Both the position numbers and the translations under genes were made by a program. Positions 41,288-53,358 of a stretch of DNA of 64,000 nucleotides are shown here, piece by piece (the first letter of the stretch is position 1; every line of letters begins with the position of its first letter). The notes below the pieces were generated by a model. That model worked only from the letters and a program-made list of their open reading frames with translations, was not told the DNA's origin and searched no databases. The stretch comes from Bog-793 sp963803025 (GTDB lineage: Bacteria; Actinomycetota; Acidimicrobiia; Acidimicrobiales; Bog-793). Location of the stretch: NCBI GenBank assembly GCA_963803025.1, contig CAWDKZ010000007.1, positions 62,001 through 126,000 of the forward strand, given 5' to 3'.

Positions 41288-41857
41288 GTGACGGAGCGAG
41301 AGGGGCGGGTGGCGCGCCCGACAGGGCGTGTCTTTGTTCCTCGCGCGCACGTGATGGATGGAGACGACGTCCGTCGCGCCCTCGTGCGGATCGCCCACGA
41401 GATCCTCGAGCGCAACCACGGCACCGACGAGATCGTCCTGGTCGGGCTGCAGACCGGGGGCGTTCCGCTCGCCGGGCGCCTCGTGGCCGAGATCGCCGAG
41501 ATCGACGGCTCGACGGTCCCACTCGGCACACTCGACGTCGCCCTCTACCGCGACGACGCCAGCATCCGTCCGGCGCCGTCGCAGGAAGCCACCGAGATCC
41601 CGGTGGACCTCACCGGCCGCGTCGTCGTGCTCGTCGACGACGTGTTGTTCACGGGAAGAACGGTCCGCGCCGCGCTCGACGCGCTGGCGGACCACGGGCG
41701 GGCGCGGGCCGTGCAACTGGCGGTGATGGTCGACCGGGGTCACCGGGAGCTGCCGATCCGGCCGGACTACGTGGGCAAGAACCTGCCGACGCGCCGGAGC
41801 GAGACGGTCGAGGTGAGCGACGACGGGGTCGCGATCGGCGACCTCAGGGAGGCGTAG
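41288..41857 (+). CDS. pyrR: Bifunctional pyrimidine regulator/uracil phosphoribosyltransferase PyrR
   Basis: 189-aa phosphoribosyltransferase-fold protein that binds pyr mRNA when UMP is high. The PRPP loop is VVVLVDDVLFTGRTVRAAL; other PyrR motifs are LVGLQTGGVPLAGRL, LGTLDVALYRDD, DRGHRELPIRPDYVGKNLPT. GTG 41288 is chosen because GGGGAG precedes it and the RNA hairpin would otherwise lie inside the coding region (a GTG at 41225 is also in frame). Confidence 0.94.
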   Translation: MTEREGRVARPTGRVFVPRAHVMDGDDVRRALVRIAHEILERNHGTDEIVLVGLQTGGVPLAGRLVAEIAEIDGSTVPLGTLDVALYRDDASIRPAPSQEATEIPVDLTGRVVVLVDDVLFTGRTVRAALDALADHGRARAVQLAVMVDRGHRELPIRPDYVGKNLPTRRSETVEVSDDGVAIGDLREA

Positions 41858-41988
41858 GCGTGGCGTGCCGCCACGACCCGCGCCGCGCAGGTTGGCCCGC
41901 CGCGGCGGCGTCTGCGCGACGTTCGGTCCCTCCGGCCCGTTCGCCGGGCGCGACCGCGGCACGCGCCCGAGCGAGCTAGGGAGGCGGG

Positions 41989-43335
41989 GTGTCTGAGCGA
42001 GGAAGATCCGACGGAGGCAGGACGCGAAGGATCGTCGTGCGCGGCGGGACCGTCGTCGACTCGACCGGCGAGCGTTGCGGCGACGTCTTCATCGAGAACG
42101 GCCGGATCGCCGCGGTCGGCGAGGGGATCGAGTTCCCTCTCGGAATGATGGTCCTCGAGGCGTCGGGTTGCGTCGTCGCGCCCGGGCTCGTCGACATCCA
42201 CACGCACCTGCGCGAACCCGGCGGTGAAGCGGCGGAGACCGTCGAGACCGGGACGCGCGCCGCGTCGCTCGGTGGCTACACGGCCGTCGTCGCCATGCCG
42301 AACACCGAGCCGGCGATCGACTCGGCCGCGGCCGTGCGCGACGTGCTGGCGCGCGCCCGCGGCGCCTGCGCCGACGTCGCCGTCGCCGGGGCGATCACCG
42401 TCGGGCGCGCCGGGGCGCGGGTGGCGCCGCTCGCCGAGATGGCCGCGCTCGGCGTGCGGCTCTTCACCGACGACGGCTTCGGCGTCCAGCGTGCCGACGT
42501 GCTGCGACAGGCGCTCGAGCGCGGGCGCGATCTCGGGGTCGTGCTCGCCGAGCATTGCCAGGACGACGCCCTCGCCGCCGCTGGCCAGATGCACGAAGGC
42601 GTCTGGTCGCGCCGGCTCGGGATTCCGGGCCAGCCGGCCGCCGCCGAGGAGGCGATGCTCGCCCGGGATCTCACGCTCGTACGCGAAACGGGCGCGCCGA
42701 TGCACTTCCTCCACCTGTCGACCGCCGGTTCGGTCGAGCTCGTGCGGGCGGCGAAGGCCGAGGGCCTGCCGGTGACGGCAGAGGTGACGCCGCACCATCT
42801 CGTGCTCACCGACGCCCTCGCAGCTCGCCGCGACCCGCTCTACAAGGTCGCGCCGCCGTTGCGCGGCGCGACCGACGCGGCCGCGCTGCGGGCGGCGTGT
42901 CGCCAGGGCGTCATCGACGCCATCGCGACCGACCACGCGCCGCACACCAGGGAGCGCAAGGAGGCGCCCTTCGAGGCGGCCCCGCCGGGAATGATCGGAC
43001 TGGAGACGGCGCTCGCCGTCGCCCACGACGCTCTCGTCGCCTCCCCGGGCGATGCCGCGCCGCTCTCCCTCGTCGAGCTCTTCGCCCTGTTCTCGTGGCG
43101 TCCCGCGGCGCTCGTCGGGCTCGACCGGTCCCACGGCCAGGGGGGGCCGATCGCCCCGGGCGGCCGGGCGCACGTCTGCGTGTTCGACCCGACCCACACC
43201 TGGAAGGTCGACCGACGGGCGATGGCGAGCCGGTCGCAGAACTCGCCGTTCCACGGGATGACGCTCACGGGGCGGGTCCGTCACACCGTGCTCGGCGGCG
43301 AGCCGGTCGTCGTGGACGGGACGGCCGCGCGTTGA
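41989..43335 (+). CDS. pyrC: Dihydroorotase
   Basis: 448-aa zinc amidohydrolase of the class I type, closing carbamoyl-aspartate to dihydroorotate. Metal ligands are in GLVDIHTHLREPG and EVTPHHLVLT, and the late DHAPHT(RERKEAPF) motif is complete. GTG 41989 has GGGAGG just upstream. The 131 bp between pyrR and pyrC is where pyrB sits in most actinobacteria, but no pyrB is present. The stop overlaps carA as TTGA. Confidence 0.95.
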   Translation: MSERGRSDGGRTRRIVVRGGTVVDSTGERCGDVFIENGRIAAVGEGIEFPLGMMVLEASGCVVAPGLVDIHTHLREPGGEAAETVETGTRAASLGGYTAVVAMPNTEPAIDSAAAVRDVLARARGACADVAVAGAITVGRAGARVAPLAEMAALGVRLFTDDGFGVQRADVLRQALERGRDLGVVLAEHCQDDALAAAGQMHEGVWSRRLGIPGQPAAAEEAMLARDLTLVRETGAPMHFLHLSTAGSVELVRAAKAEGLPVTAEVTPHHLVLTDALAARRDPLYKVAPPLRGATDAAALRAACRQGVIDAIATDHAPHTRERKEAPFEAAPPGMIGLETALAVAHDALVASPGDAAPLSLVELFALFSWRPAALVGLDRSHGQGGPIAPGGRAHVCVFDPTHTWKVDRRAMASRSQNSPFHGMTLTGRVRHTVLGGEPVVVDGTAAR

Positions 43336-44447
43336 CGGACCGGGGCGCGACCGTGCCGGCGAGACCGCGGCCGACGGGGCTGCTCGTCCTCGCCGACGGG
43401 ACGACGTTCGCCGGCGAGGCGATCGGCGCCACGGCGAGCGGCGCGTGGCCGATCCAGACCGGCGAGCTCGTGTTCAACACGGCGATGTCGGGCTATCAGG
43501 AGATCATCACCGACCCGTCGTACGCGGGACAGGTGATCGCCTTCACCTACCCGCACATCGGCAACTACGGCGTCACCGCGGCCGACGACGAGGCCCCGCG
43601 CCCGTTCTGCCGTGGCGTCGTGCTGCGCGACCTGACGGACCGGCCGAGCAGCTGGCGGGCGCGCGGGGAGCTCGAGCCGTTCCTGCGCGGACACGGCATC
43701 GGCGGGCTCACCGGTGTCGACACCCGGCGGCTGACGCGGCATGTGCGCGAGGCGGGCGCGATGCCGTGCGCCTTCGGGACCGCCGAGCGGGCCGAGCTGT
43801 TCGCGGCGGCCGTCGCCGAACCCGGCACCGAGGGCCAGGACCTCGTCGCCGAGGTGACCACGTCCTCGCCCTACGGGGTCGCGGGCGGGCCCTTGCGGGT
43901 CGTCGCCTACGACTTCGGCGTGAAGCGGTCGATCCTCGCCCAGCTCGCGAGGATCGCCTCCGTCGAGGTCGTTCCGGCGGCGACGCCACCGGGCGAGGTG
44001 CTCGCGCGCCGACCCGACGGTGTCTTCCTGTCGAACGGGCCGGGTGATCCCGCCGCGCTCGGCCACCTCGTCTCCTCGGTGCGGCAGTTTCTCGGCGCGG
44101 TCCCGGTCTTCGGGGTCTGTCTCGGTCATCAGCTGCTCGGCGCCGCGCTCGGCGCGCGCACCTACAAGCTCCCCTTCGGTCACCACGGTGCCAACCACCC
44201 GGTGCGGCGGCTCGCGACGGGCACGGTGGAGGTGACGAGCCAGAACCACGGCTACGCCGTCGTCGCCGACACGGTCGAGGGCGCCGAGATCACCCACGTC
44301 AATCTCAACGACCAGGTGGTCGAGGGCCTCGCCTGCCGGGGCATCCCCGCCTTCAGCGTCCAGTACCACCCGGAGGCGGGACCCGGGCCGCACGACGCGC
44401 GCTACCTGTTCGAGGAGTTCCGCCTCCTCATGGAGGCGCACCGGTGA
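43332..44447 (+). CDS. carA: Carbamoyl-phosphate synthase small subunit
   Basis: 371-aa glutaminase subunit that supplies ammonia to CarB. N-terminal domain with NTAMSGYQEIITDPSY and FTYPHIGNYG; class I amidotransferase domain with VFGVCLGHQLLG (nucleophile Cys) and SVQYHPEAGPGPHD (His-Glu). The TTG start at 43332 overlaps the pyrC stop (TTGA); a GTG at 43353 is an alternative. carB follows after 28 nt. Confidence 0.96.
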   Translation: MTDRGATVPARPRPTGLLVLADGTTFAGEAIGATASGAWPIQTGELVFNTAMSGYQEIITDPSYAGQVIAFTYPHIGNYGVTAADDEAPRPFCRGVVLRDLTDRPSSWRARGELEPFLRGHGIGGLTGVDTRRLTRHVREAGAMPCAFGTAERAELFAAAVAEPGTEGQDLVAEVTTSSPYGVAGGPLRVVAYDFGVKRSILAQLARIASVEVVPAATPPGEVLARRPDGVFLSNGPGDPAALGHLVSSVRQFLGAVPVFGVCLGHQLLGAALGARTYKLPFGHHGANHPVRRLATGTVEVTSQNHGYAVVADTVEGAEITHVNLNDQVVEGLACRGIPAFSVQYHPEAGPGPHDARYLFEEFRLLMEAHR

Positions 44448-44475
44448 GCGGTGGCCCCGCGGAGGCGGACCGCTG

Positions 44476-47816
<3,341 letters not shown>

Positions 47817-47820
<4 letters not shown>

Positions 47821-48749
47821 GAGGGCGGCGCGCGCCGGTCGACCTCACGGCGAGGATCGGCCGCGTCGAGCTCCGCAACCCGGTGATGACGGCAGCGGGC
47901 ACCTCGGGCCACGGCGCGGAACTGGCCGCGTACTTCGACCTTGCCGAGCTCGGTGCCGTGGTCGTGAAGTCGCTCTCCGTCGATCCGTGGCCGGGGAACC
48001 CGCCGCCGCGGCTGCGGCCCGTCACCGGCGGCATGTTGAACAGCGTCGGGCTCCAGGGGCCGGGCCTCGCGGCGTGGCTCGCCCGCGACCTGCCCGCCCT
48101 CGAGGCGGCGCGCGCCCGGGTCGTCGTGAGCATCTGGGGCCGGCGGGTCGACGAGTACGGGCGCGCCGCGGCGCTGCTCGCGTCGGCGTCGACGGCGATC
48201 GTCGCGCTGGAGCTCAACGTGTCCTGCCCGAATCTCGACGGTGGCCGGGAGATGTTCGCCCGTTCGCCCGCCGCCACGGCCGAGGTGGTCGCGGCCTGCG
48301 GTGTCGCCGGGTTGCCGCGCTGGGTGAAGCTCTCGCCGGGCACGGCCAACCTCGTCGAGGTGGCGGGCGCGGCGGTCGACGCCGGCGCCGAGGCGCTCAC
48401 CCTCGTGAACACGCTGCCGGGGCTGGCGATCCGGACCGATCTCCGCCGGGGCGCGCTCGGCGGCGGTGGGGGGGGCCTGTCGGGTCCGGCCCTGCACGCC
48501 GTGGCGTTGCGGGCCGTGGCCGACGTCGCCTCGGCGATGCCAGAGGTGCCGATCGTCGGCGTCGGCGGCGTGATGTCGGGCCCCGACGCCGTCGAATTCC
48601 TCCTCGCTGGGGCGCGGGCCGTGCAGGTGGGGACGGCGACGCTCGTCGACCCGCGGGCGCCGGCGCGCGTGCTGGCCGAGCTGCGCCGCTGGTGCGCGGC
48701 GAACGGGGTCGAACGTATTGCTGATCTTGTCGGAGGCGCCCATGGCTGA
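47817..48749 (+). CDS. pyrD: Dihydroorotate dehydrogenase, class 1
   Basis: 310-aa FMN enzyme oxidising dihydroorotate to orotate. Motifs are PVMTAAGTSGHG, NSVGLQGPG, ELNVSCPNLDGG with the class 1 catalytic cysteine, VKLSPGTANL and GVGGVMSGPDAVEFLLAGA. The cysteine and length fit class 1B, which normally pairs with PyrK, but no pyrK is found in this operon. GTG 47817 overlaps the carB stop; the last 8 bp overlap pyrF. Confidence 0.93.
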
Positions 48750-49460
48750 AACCGCACCGTCGTCCCGTCCGCTGCGCGAGCGACTCGCCCTCGCCCTCGA
48801 CGTGCCCGATCTCGCCTCGGCGCGGTCCCTCGCGGGGTGCTTGCGCCCTGGTTCGCCGTCGTGAAGGTCGGGCTCGAGTTGTACGTCGCCGAGGGCCCGG
48901 CCGCCGTCGCGACGTTCGTCGAGGACGGTCTCGACGTCTTCGTCGACTTGAAACTGCACGACATCCCGACGACGGTCCATCGCGCGGCGCGGGCGATCGC
49001 GCACACCGGCGCGCGCTACGCGACGGTGCACGCCGCCGGGGGCGCGCAGATGCTCGCCGAAGCGGCGGCGGGATTCTCCGAGGGTGCCGCCGACGCGGGT
49101 CGTGCGACGCCGACGATCGGGCTCGCCGTCACCGTGCTCACGAGCGATGCCGACCCGGCTCCCGCGCTCGTCGTCGAGCGCGCCGCGCTCGCGGCGCGGG
49201 CAGGCCTCGGCGGCGTCGTCTGCGCGGTGGCGGACGTGCGGGCGGTGCGCGCCGCCGTCCCCGGGATGATCACCGTCGTGCCGGGGGTCCGGCCGCGCGG
49301 CGTCGCCCGCGACGATCAGTCGCGCGCCGGGACGCCGGAAGACGCTCTCGCCGCCGGGGCCGACCTCCTCGTCGTCGGGCGCGCCGTCACCCGCGCCGAG
49401 AGCCCGGCCGCCGCGGCACGCGCCCTCGCCGAGACGCTGGAGTCCGCGCTGCCGCGCTGA
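48742..49460 (+). pseudogene. pyrF: Orotidine 5'-phosphate decarboxylase, frameshifted near the 5' end
   Basis: UMP-forming decarboxylase. ATG 48742 encodes RPLRERLALALDVPDLASA and then leaves frame at the GGGG run 48834-48837. With one G added, translation continues as VLAPWFAVVKVGLELY, the active-site DLKLHDIPTTVHRAARAI (Asp-Lys-Asp set), TVVPGVRPRG and DLLVVGRAVTRA. Everything after the run is intact, so an error or very recent mutation is likely. This is the last enzyme of UMP synthesis. Confidence 0.88.
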
Positions 49461-49558
49461 CGGCGCGCGCCCGACCGCGGGTTCGTCGTGTCTGGCCGAG
49501 GGGTTCGCGATGCGGAAACCGTGGTCAAGTGGGGCGCCCCGCGCTAACGTCTCGACTC

Positions 49559-49879
49559 ATGCCCCAACCACCAAGCCTCACACCCCAACAGCGCACCGCC
49601 GCGCTCGCCAAGGCGGCTCAGGCGCGCAAAGCCCGAGCGGAGATCAAAGACCAGTTGAAGAACGGTCGCGTCACGCTGAGCGGTTTGCTCGGGCGGGCCG
49701 CCAACGACGACATCGTCGGCAAGATGAAGGTTCTCGCCGTCCTCGAGTCTCTCCCGGGTACCGGCAAGGTGAAAGCGCGCCGGCTCATGGAGCAGATCGG
49801 GATCAGCGAAACCCGCCGGCTGCAGGGTCTCGGAGCGAAGCAGCGGAGCGCTCTGCTCCAAGCCGTCGGTCGCCCCTGA
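49559..49879 (+). CDS. mihF: Actinobacterial integration host factor MihF
   Basis: 106-aa DNA-bending nucleoid protein. Typical stretches are QRTAALAKAAQARKARAEIK and LESLPGTGKVKARRLMEQI, with the latter forming the helix-two-turn-helix that contacts DNA. ATG 49559 is chosen since TAACGT (49545-49550) lies 8 nt upstream. This protein is specific to Actinobacteria and regularly precedes gmk, as here. Confidence 0.95.
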   Translation: MPQPPSLTPQQRTAALAKAAQARKARAEIKDQLKNGRVTLSGLLGRAANDDIVGKMKVLAVLESLPGTGKVKARRLMEQIGISETRRLQGLGAKQRSALLQAVGRP

Positions 49880-50418
49880 TCCTCGTCGTCTCCGGTCCCG
49901 GCGGAGCCGGGAAAGGGACGGTCATCCACGAGCTGGTCGCGCGCGACCCGAAGCTGTGGCTGTCCCGGTCGTGGACGACGCGCGCCCGCCGCGACGGTGA
50001 GGACGAGGACGCCTACACCTTCGTCGACCGCCCGACTTTCGAGGCGGCCGTCGCCGCCGGCAAGTTCCTCGAGCACGCGTCCGTGCTCGGCGAGCTGTAC
50101 GGCACGCCGATGCCCGAACCGCCGCCGGGGCGCGACATCGTGCTCGAGATCGACGTCCAAGGCGCCGAACAGGTGCTGAAGCGCTGCAAGGACGTCGTGT
50201 GCGTGCTGCTCGTCCCGCCCTCGGCGGCGGACCAGGCCCAACGGATGGGAGAGCGCGGCGACTCCGCGGCCCACGTGCGGGCGCGCCTCGAGCTCGCCCG
50301 CCGCGAGCTCGAGACCGGCCGGGCCCTTGCCGTCGCGACCGTCGTCAACCGCGACGTCGGACAGGCCACCGACGAACTCGCCGGTATACTCGGGAGAGCA
50401 CGTCGCGGCGCGAGTTGA
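49876..50418 (+). CDS. gmk: Guanylate kinase, probable CTG start
   Basis: 180-aa GMP kinase. The P-loop SGPGGAGKGTVIHELVARD is followed by SRSWTTRARRDGEDEDAYTF (GMP-binding) and EIDVQGAEQVLKR. No ATG, GTG or TTG occurs in frame between 49510 and the P-loop. The codon just before ILVVSGPGG is CTG at 49876, forming a CTGA overlap with the mihF stop, like the NTGA junctions elsewhere here. Starting there gives a normal N-terminus. Confidence 0.88.
   Translation: MILVVSGPGGAGKGTVIHELVARDPKLWLSRSWTTRARRDGEDEDAYTFVDRPTFEAAVAAGKFLEHASVLGELYGTPMPEPPPGRDIVLEIDVQGAEQVLKRCKDVVCVLLVPPSAADQAQRMGERGDSAAHVRARLELARRELETGRALAVATVVNRDVGQATDELAGILGRARRGAS
50385..50390 (+). promoter_or_regulatory. -10 box, possible rpoZ promoter
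   Basis: TATACT inside the 3' end of gmk, 136 nt before the rpoZ ATG. It is the closest match to a consensus -10 hexamer in this part of the window and would give rpoZ a leader of about 130 nt. Confidence 0.4.
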
Positions 50419-50526
50419 TCGCGCGCGGACGCGACCCTCGTTGTGACGGTCGCTCGAGCGTGCGGAAAGTTCCGGCCCAGGTGGTCGTTCGGCGCGAGTC
50501 GCGTCCACACGGTGATCGAGGAGCCC

Positions 50527-50841
50527 ATGGCCGAACCACGTAGCACGATGATCGACCCCGCGATCGAGGACCTCCTCGACAAGGTGGACTCGAAGTTCAG
50601 CCTCGTCACCCTGTCCGCCAAGCGCGGCCGTCAGATCAACTCGTATTTCAACCAGCTCGGCGAGGGCCTCGGTGCGATCGTCCCGCCGCAGGTCAGCTCC
50701 GTCGCCCGCAAGCCGCTGTCGATCGCCCTCGAGGAGATCGCGGCGTCCAAGGTGCGTGCCGGCGCGCCGGTCGAGCCGGAGCCGGACGCGCCCTCCGACG
50801 GGGGAGCCGACTCCGCCGGCGATCCGCCGGCCAGCTCGTAG
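50527..50841 (+). CDS. rpoZ: RNA polymerase omega subunit
   Basis: 104-aa omega subunit that helps assemble beta'. The conserved core runs from IDPAIEDLLDKVDSKFSLV through LSAKRGRQINSYFNQLGEG and KPLSIALEEIAASKV; the acidic, disordered tail is typical of actinobacteria. ATG 50527 gives the usual N-terminus. Position between gmk and coaBC is conserved in many bacteria. Confidence 0.94.
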   Translation: MAEPRSTMIDPAIEDLLDKVDSKFSLVTLSAKRGRQINSYFNQLGEGLGAIVPPQVSSVARKPLSIALEEIAASKVRAGAPVEPEPDAPSDGGADSAGDPPASS

Positions 50842-50875
50842 CGATAGGACGTTGGCCCTCGAAGGCGGCGCGGCG

Positions 50876-52117
50876 ATGAGCCCGAGCCCCGACGACCCGC
50901 GCCGCGCCGGCGCGAACCGAGGGGCGCTCGAAGGGGCGGTCGTCGTCCTCGGGGTCACCGCCGGCATCGCCGCCTACAAGGCCGTCGAGATCTGCCGGCA
51001 GCTCGTCGACGCCGGCGCCCACGTCATCCCGGTGCTCACGCCGGCGGCGACGCGTTTTGTCGGCACGGCGACGTTCTCGGCGCTCGCCTCCGAACCGGCG
51101 CGCACGGAGCTGTTCGAGCCGCACGACCCGATCCCGCACACCCACCTTGCCCGGAGGGCCGACCTCGTCCTCGTCGCGCCGGCGACGGCGAACTTCCTCG
51201 CCGAGTGCGCAGCCGGTCTCGCGCGAGACCTGCTCGGCGCGACCCTGCTCGCGACGACGGCTCCGGTCGTGGTCTGCCCGGCGATGCACGCCGAGATGTG
51301 GCGGCACGCCTCGGTCCAGGAGAACCTCGCGACCCTCGTCCGGCGGGGCGTGACGGTCGTCCCCCCCGAGTCGGGCCGGCTCGCCGGCGGGGACGAAGGT
51401 CCGGGCCGTCTCGCCGACCCGGCGGCGGTCGTCGCGGCCGCGGCGGAGATCCTGGCGCGACGCGCCGAGCTCGCGGGCGTGCAGGTGCTCGTCACGGCCG
51501 GCGGCACCCGGGAACCGATCGACCCCGTCCGTTATCTCGGCAACCGTTCGTCCGGGCGCCAGGGCTACGCCCTCGCCGAGGAGGCCCGTCGGCGCGGCGC
51601 CACGGTCACCCTCGTCTCGGCGTCGCATCTGCCCGCGCCCCGGGACGTCGAGTTCGTGCCGGTCGAGACGGCGGACGAGCTCGCCCGGGCAGTGTTCGCG
51701 CGCGCGGCCGCCGCCGACGTCGTCGTGATGGCCGCCGCCGTGGCGGACTTCCGCCCGAAGGCGGCGTCGCCCACCAAGCTGAGGAAGAGCGACGGACCGC
51801 CGGAGATCGTGCTCGAGCCGACCGAGGACGTGCTCACCGAGCTCGGCCGTCGTCGTCGGCCCGGTCAGATCCTCGTCGGTTTTGCCGCCGAGACCGGTGA
51901 CGCGGTCGGGCGCGGCACCGCCAAGCTCGCCGGCAAGGGCGTCGACCTCCTCGTCGTCAACGACGTGAGCGCGCCGGGCGTCGGGTTCGGGTACGAGACG
52001 AACGCCGTCACGATCCTCGACGCCGCGGGCGGTCGTGTCGACGTGCCGCTGGGGCCGAAGCCTACGATTGCCGCCGCGGTGCTCGACGCGGTCGTCCGTC
52101 GGCGCACCGAGTCCTGA
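50876..52117 (+). CDS. coaBC: Bifunctional phosphopantothenoylcysteine decarboxylase/ligase
   Basis: 413-aa coenzyme A enzyme. N-terminal CoaC flavoprotein: VVLGVTAGIAAYKAVEICRQ, the active-site His region DPIPHTHLARRADLVLVAPA and CPAMHAEMW. C-terminal CoaB: TAGGTREPIDPVRYLGNRSS and the lysine segment VADFRPKAASPTKLRKSDG. It couples phosphopantothenate with cysteine, then decarboxylates the product. ATG 50876 fits; only 34 bp separate it from rpoZ. Confidence 0.96.
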   Translation: MSPSPDDPRRAGANRGALEGAVVVLGVTAGIAAYKAVEICRQLVDAGAHVIPVLTPAATRFVGTATFSALASEPARTELFEPHDPIPHTHLARRADLVLVAPATANFLAECAAGLARDLLGATLLATTAPVVVCPAMHAEMWRHASVQENLATLVRRGVTVVPPESGRLAGGDEGPGRLADPAAVVAAAAEILARRAELAGVQVLVTAGGTREPIDPVRYLGNRSSGRQGYALAEEARRRGATVTLVSASHLPAPRDVEFVPVETADELARAVFARAAAADVVVMAAAVADFRPKAASPTKLRKSDGPPEIVLEPTEDVLTELGRRRRPGQILVGFAAETGDAVGRGTAKLAGKGVDLLVVNDVSAPGVGFGYETNAVTILDAAGGRVDVPLGPKPTIAAAVLDAVVRRRTES

Positions 52118-52154
52118 CGGCGCGCCCGCCAGCCACCTTCCGCAAGGAGTCGCC

Positions 52155-53351
52155 TTGTCGAGTTACACGTTCACCTCAGAGTCGGTGACCGAGGGCCATC
52201 CCGACAAGATGGCCGATCAGATCTCCGACGCGGTCCTCGACGCGATCCTCGCCGAGGACCCGATGGGACGGGTCGCCTGCGAGACGCTCCTCACGACCGG
52301 TCTCGTCTGCGTCGTCGGCGAGATCTCGACCTCGAGCTACGTCGACATCCCGCGCATCGCGCGCGAAACGGTCTGCTCGACCGGCTACGACCGCGAGGAG
52401 TACGGCTTCGACGGCAACACCTGCGGCGTCCTCGTCTCGATCGGCGAGCAGTCCCCCGACATCGACGCGGGCGTCTCGCGCTCGGCGGAGACCCGCGCCG
52501 GCGACCCCGACGAGCTCTCGGGGCAGGGGGCGGGCGACCAGGGGATGATGTTCGGCTTCGCCTGCGACGAGACGCCCGATCTCATGCCGGTCCCGATCTG
52601 GTTCGCGCACATGCTCGCGCGCCGGCTGGCCGAGGTGCGCCGGGCGAACGTGCTCCCGTACCTGCGGCCGGACGGCAAGACCCAGGTGAGCATCCGCTAC
52701 GAGGATGGCCGCCCGGTCGAGCTCGAGACGGTGCTCGTCTCGACCCAGCACAAGCCGGGCATCGACCACGAGACGCTCCTCATCCCCGACCTCGAGGAGC
52801 ACGTCGTCCGGCCGCTGCTCCCGCTGTTGCCCGGGGCGATCGCCTGCGAGCGCCACAAGATCCTCTGCAACCCGACGGGCGTCTGGGAGCTCGGCGGTCC
52901 GCGCGCCGACGCCGGGCTGACCGGGCGCAAGATCATCGTCGACACCTACGGCGGCATGGCCCGTCACGGAGGCGGCGCCTTCTCCGGCAAGGACCCGTCC
53001 AAGGTCGACCGCTCCGGCGCCTACGCCGCTCGCTGGGTCGCGAAGCACGTCGTCGCGGCCGGTGCGGCGCGGCGGTGCGAGATCCAGGTCGCCTACGCGA
53101 TCGGCCTCGCCCGACCGATCTCGGTCATGGTCGAGACCTTCGACACCGAGGTCGTCGACCCGCGCCGCATCCGCGAGGCCGTCACGGAGTTGTTTGACCT
53201 GCGGCCGGCGGCGATCATCCGCGACCTCGACCTGCGCCGGCCGATCTACCGGAACACCGCCGCCTACGGCCACTTCGGACGCTCCGAGAAGGAGTTCACC
53301 TGGGAGGCGACGCCGCGCCTCGACGACCTGCGCCGGGCGCTCGACCTGTAG
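52155..53351 (+). CDS. metK: S-adenosylmethionine synthetase
   Basis: 398-aa SAM synthase. Motifs are FTSESVTEGHPDKMADQISD (methionine and ATP site), GAGDQGMMFGFAC, GGAFSGKDPSKVDRSGAYAA and the C-terminal YGHFGRSEKEFTWE. The start is TTG at 52155 with AAGGAG 6 nt upstream, a case where the ribosome-binding site decides for a non-ATG start. SAM feeds the radical SAM and methyltransferase proteins of the window. Confidence 0.97.
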   Translation: MSSYTFTSESVTEGHPDKMADQISDAVLDAILAEDPMGRVACETLLTTGLVCVVGEISTSSYVDIPRIARETVCSTGYDREEYGFDGNTCGVLVSIGEQSPDIDAGVSRSAETRAGDPDELSGQGAGDQGMMFGFACDETPDLMPVPIWFAHMLARRLAEVRRANVLPYLRPDGKTQVSIRYEDGRPVELETVLVSTQHKPGIDHETLLIPDLEEHVVRPLLPLLPGAIACERHKILCNPTGVWELGGPRADAGLTGRKIIVDTYGGMARHGGGAFSGKDPSKVDRSGAYAARWVAKHVVAAGAARRCEIQVAYAIGLARPISVMVETFDTEVVDPRRIREAVTELFDLRPAAIIRDLDLRRPIYRNTAAYGHFGRSEKEFTWEATPRLDDLRRALDL

Positions 53352-53358
53352 CGACCCG

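Noticed and set aside
41858..41988. pyrB remnant between pyrR and pyrC
   Set aside because: Translation in all frames shows no aspartate transcarbamoylase motif in the 131 bp.
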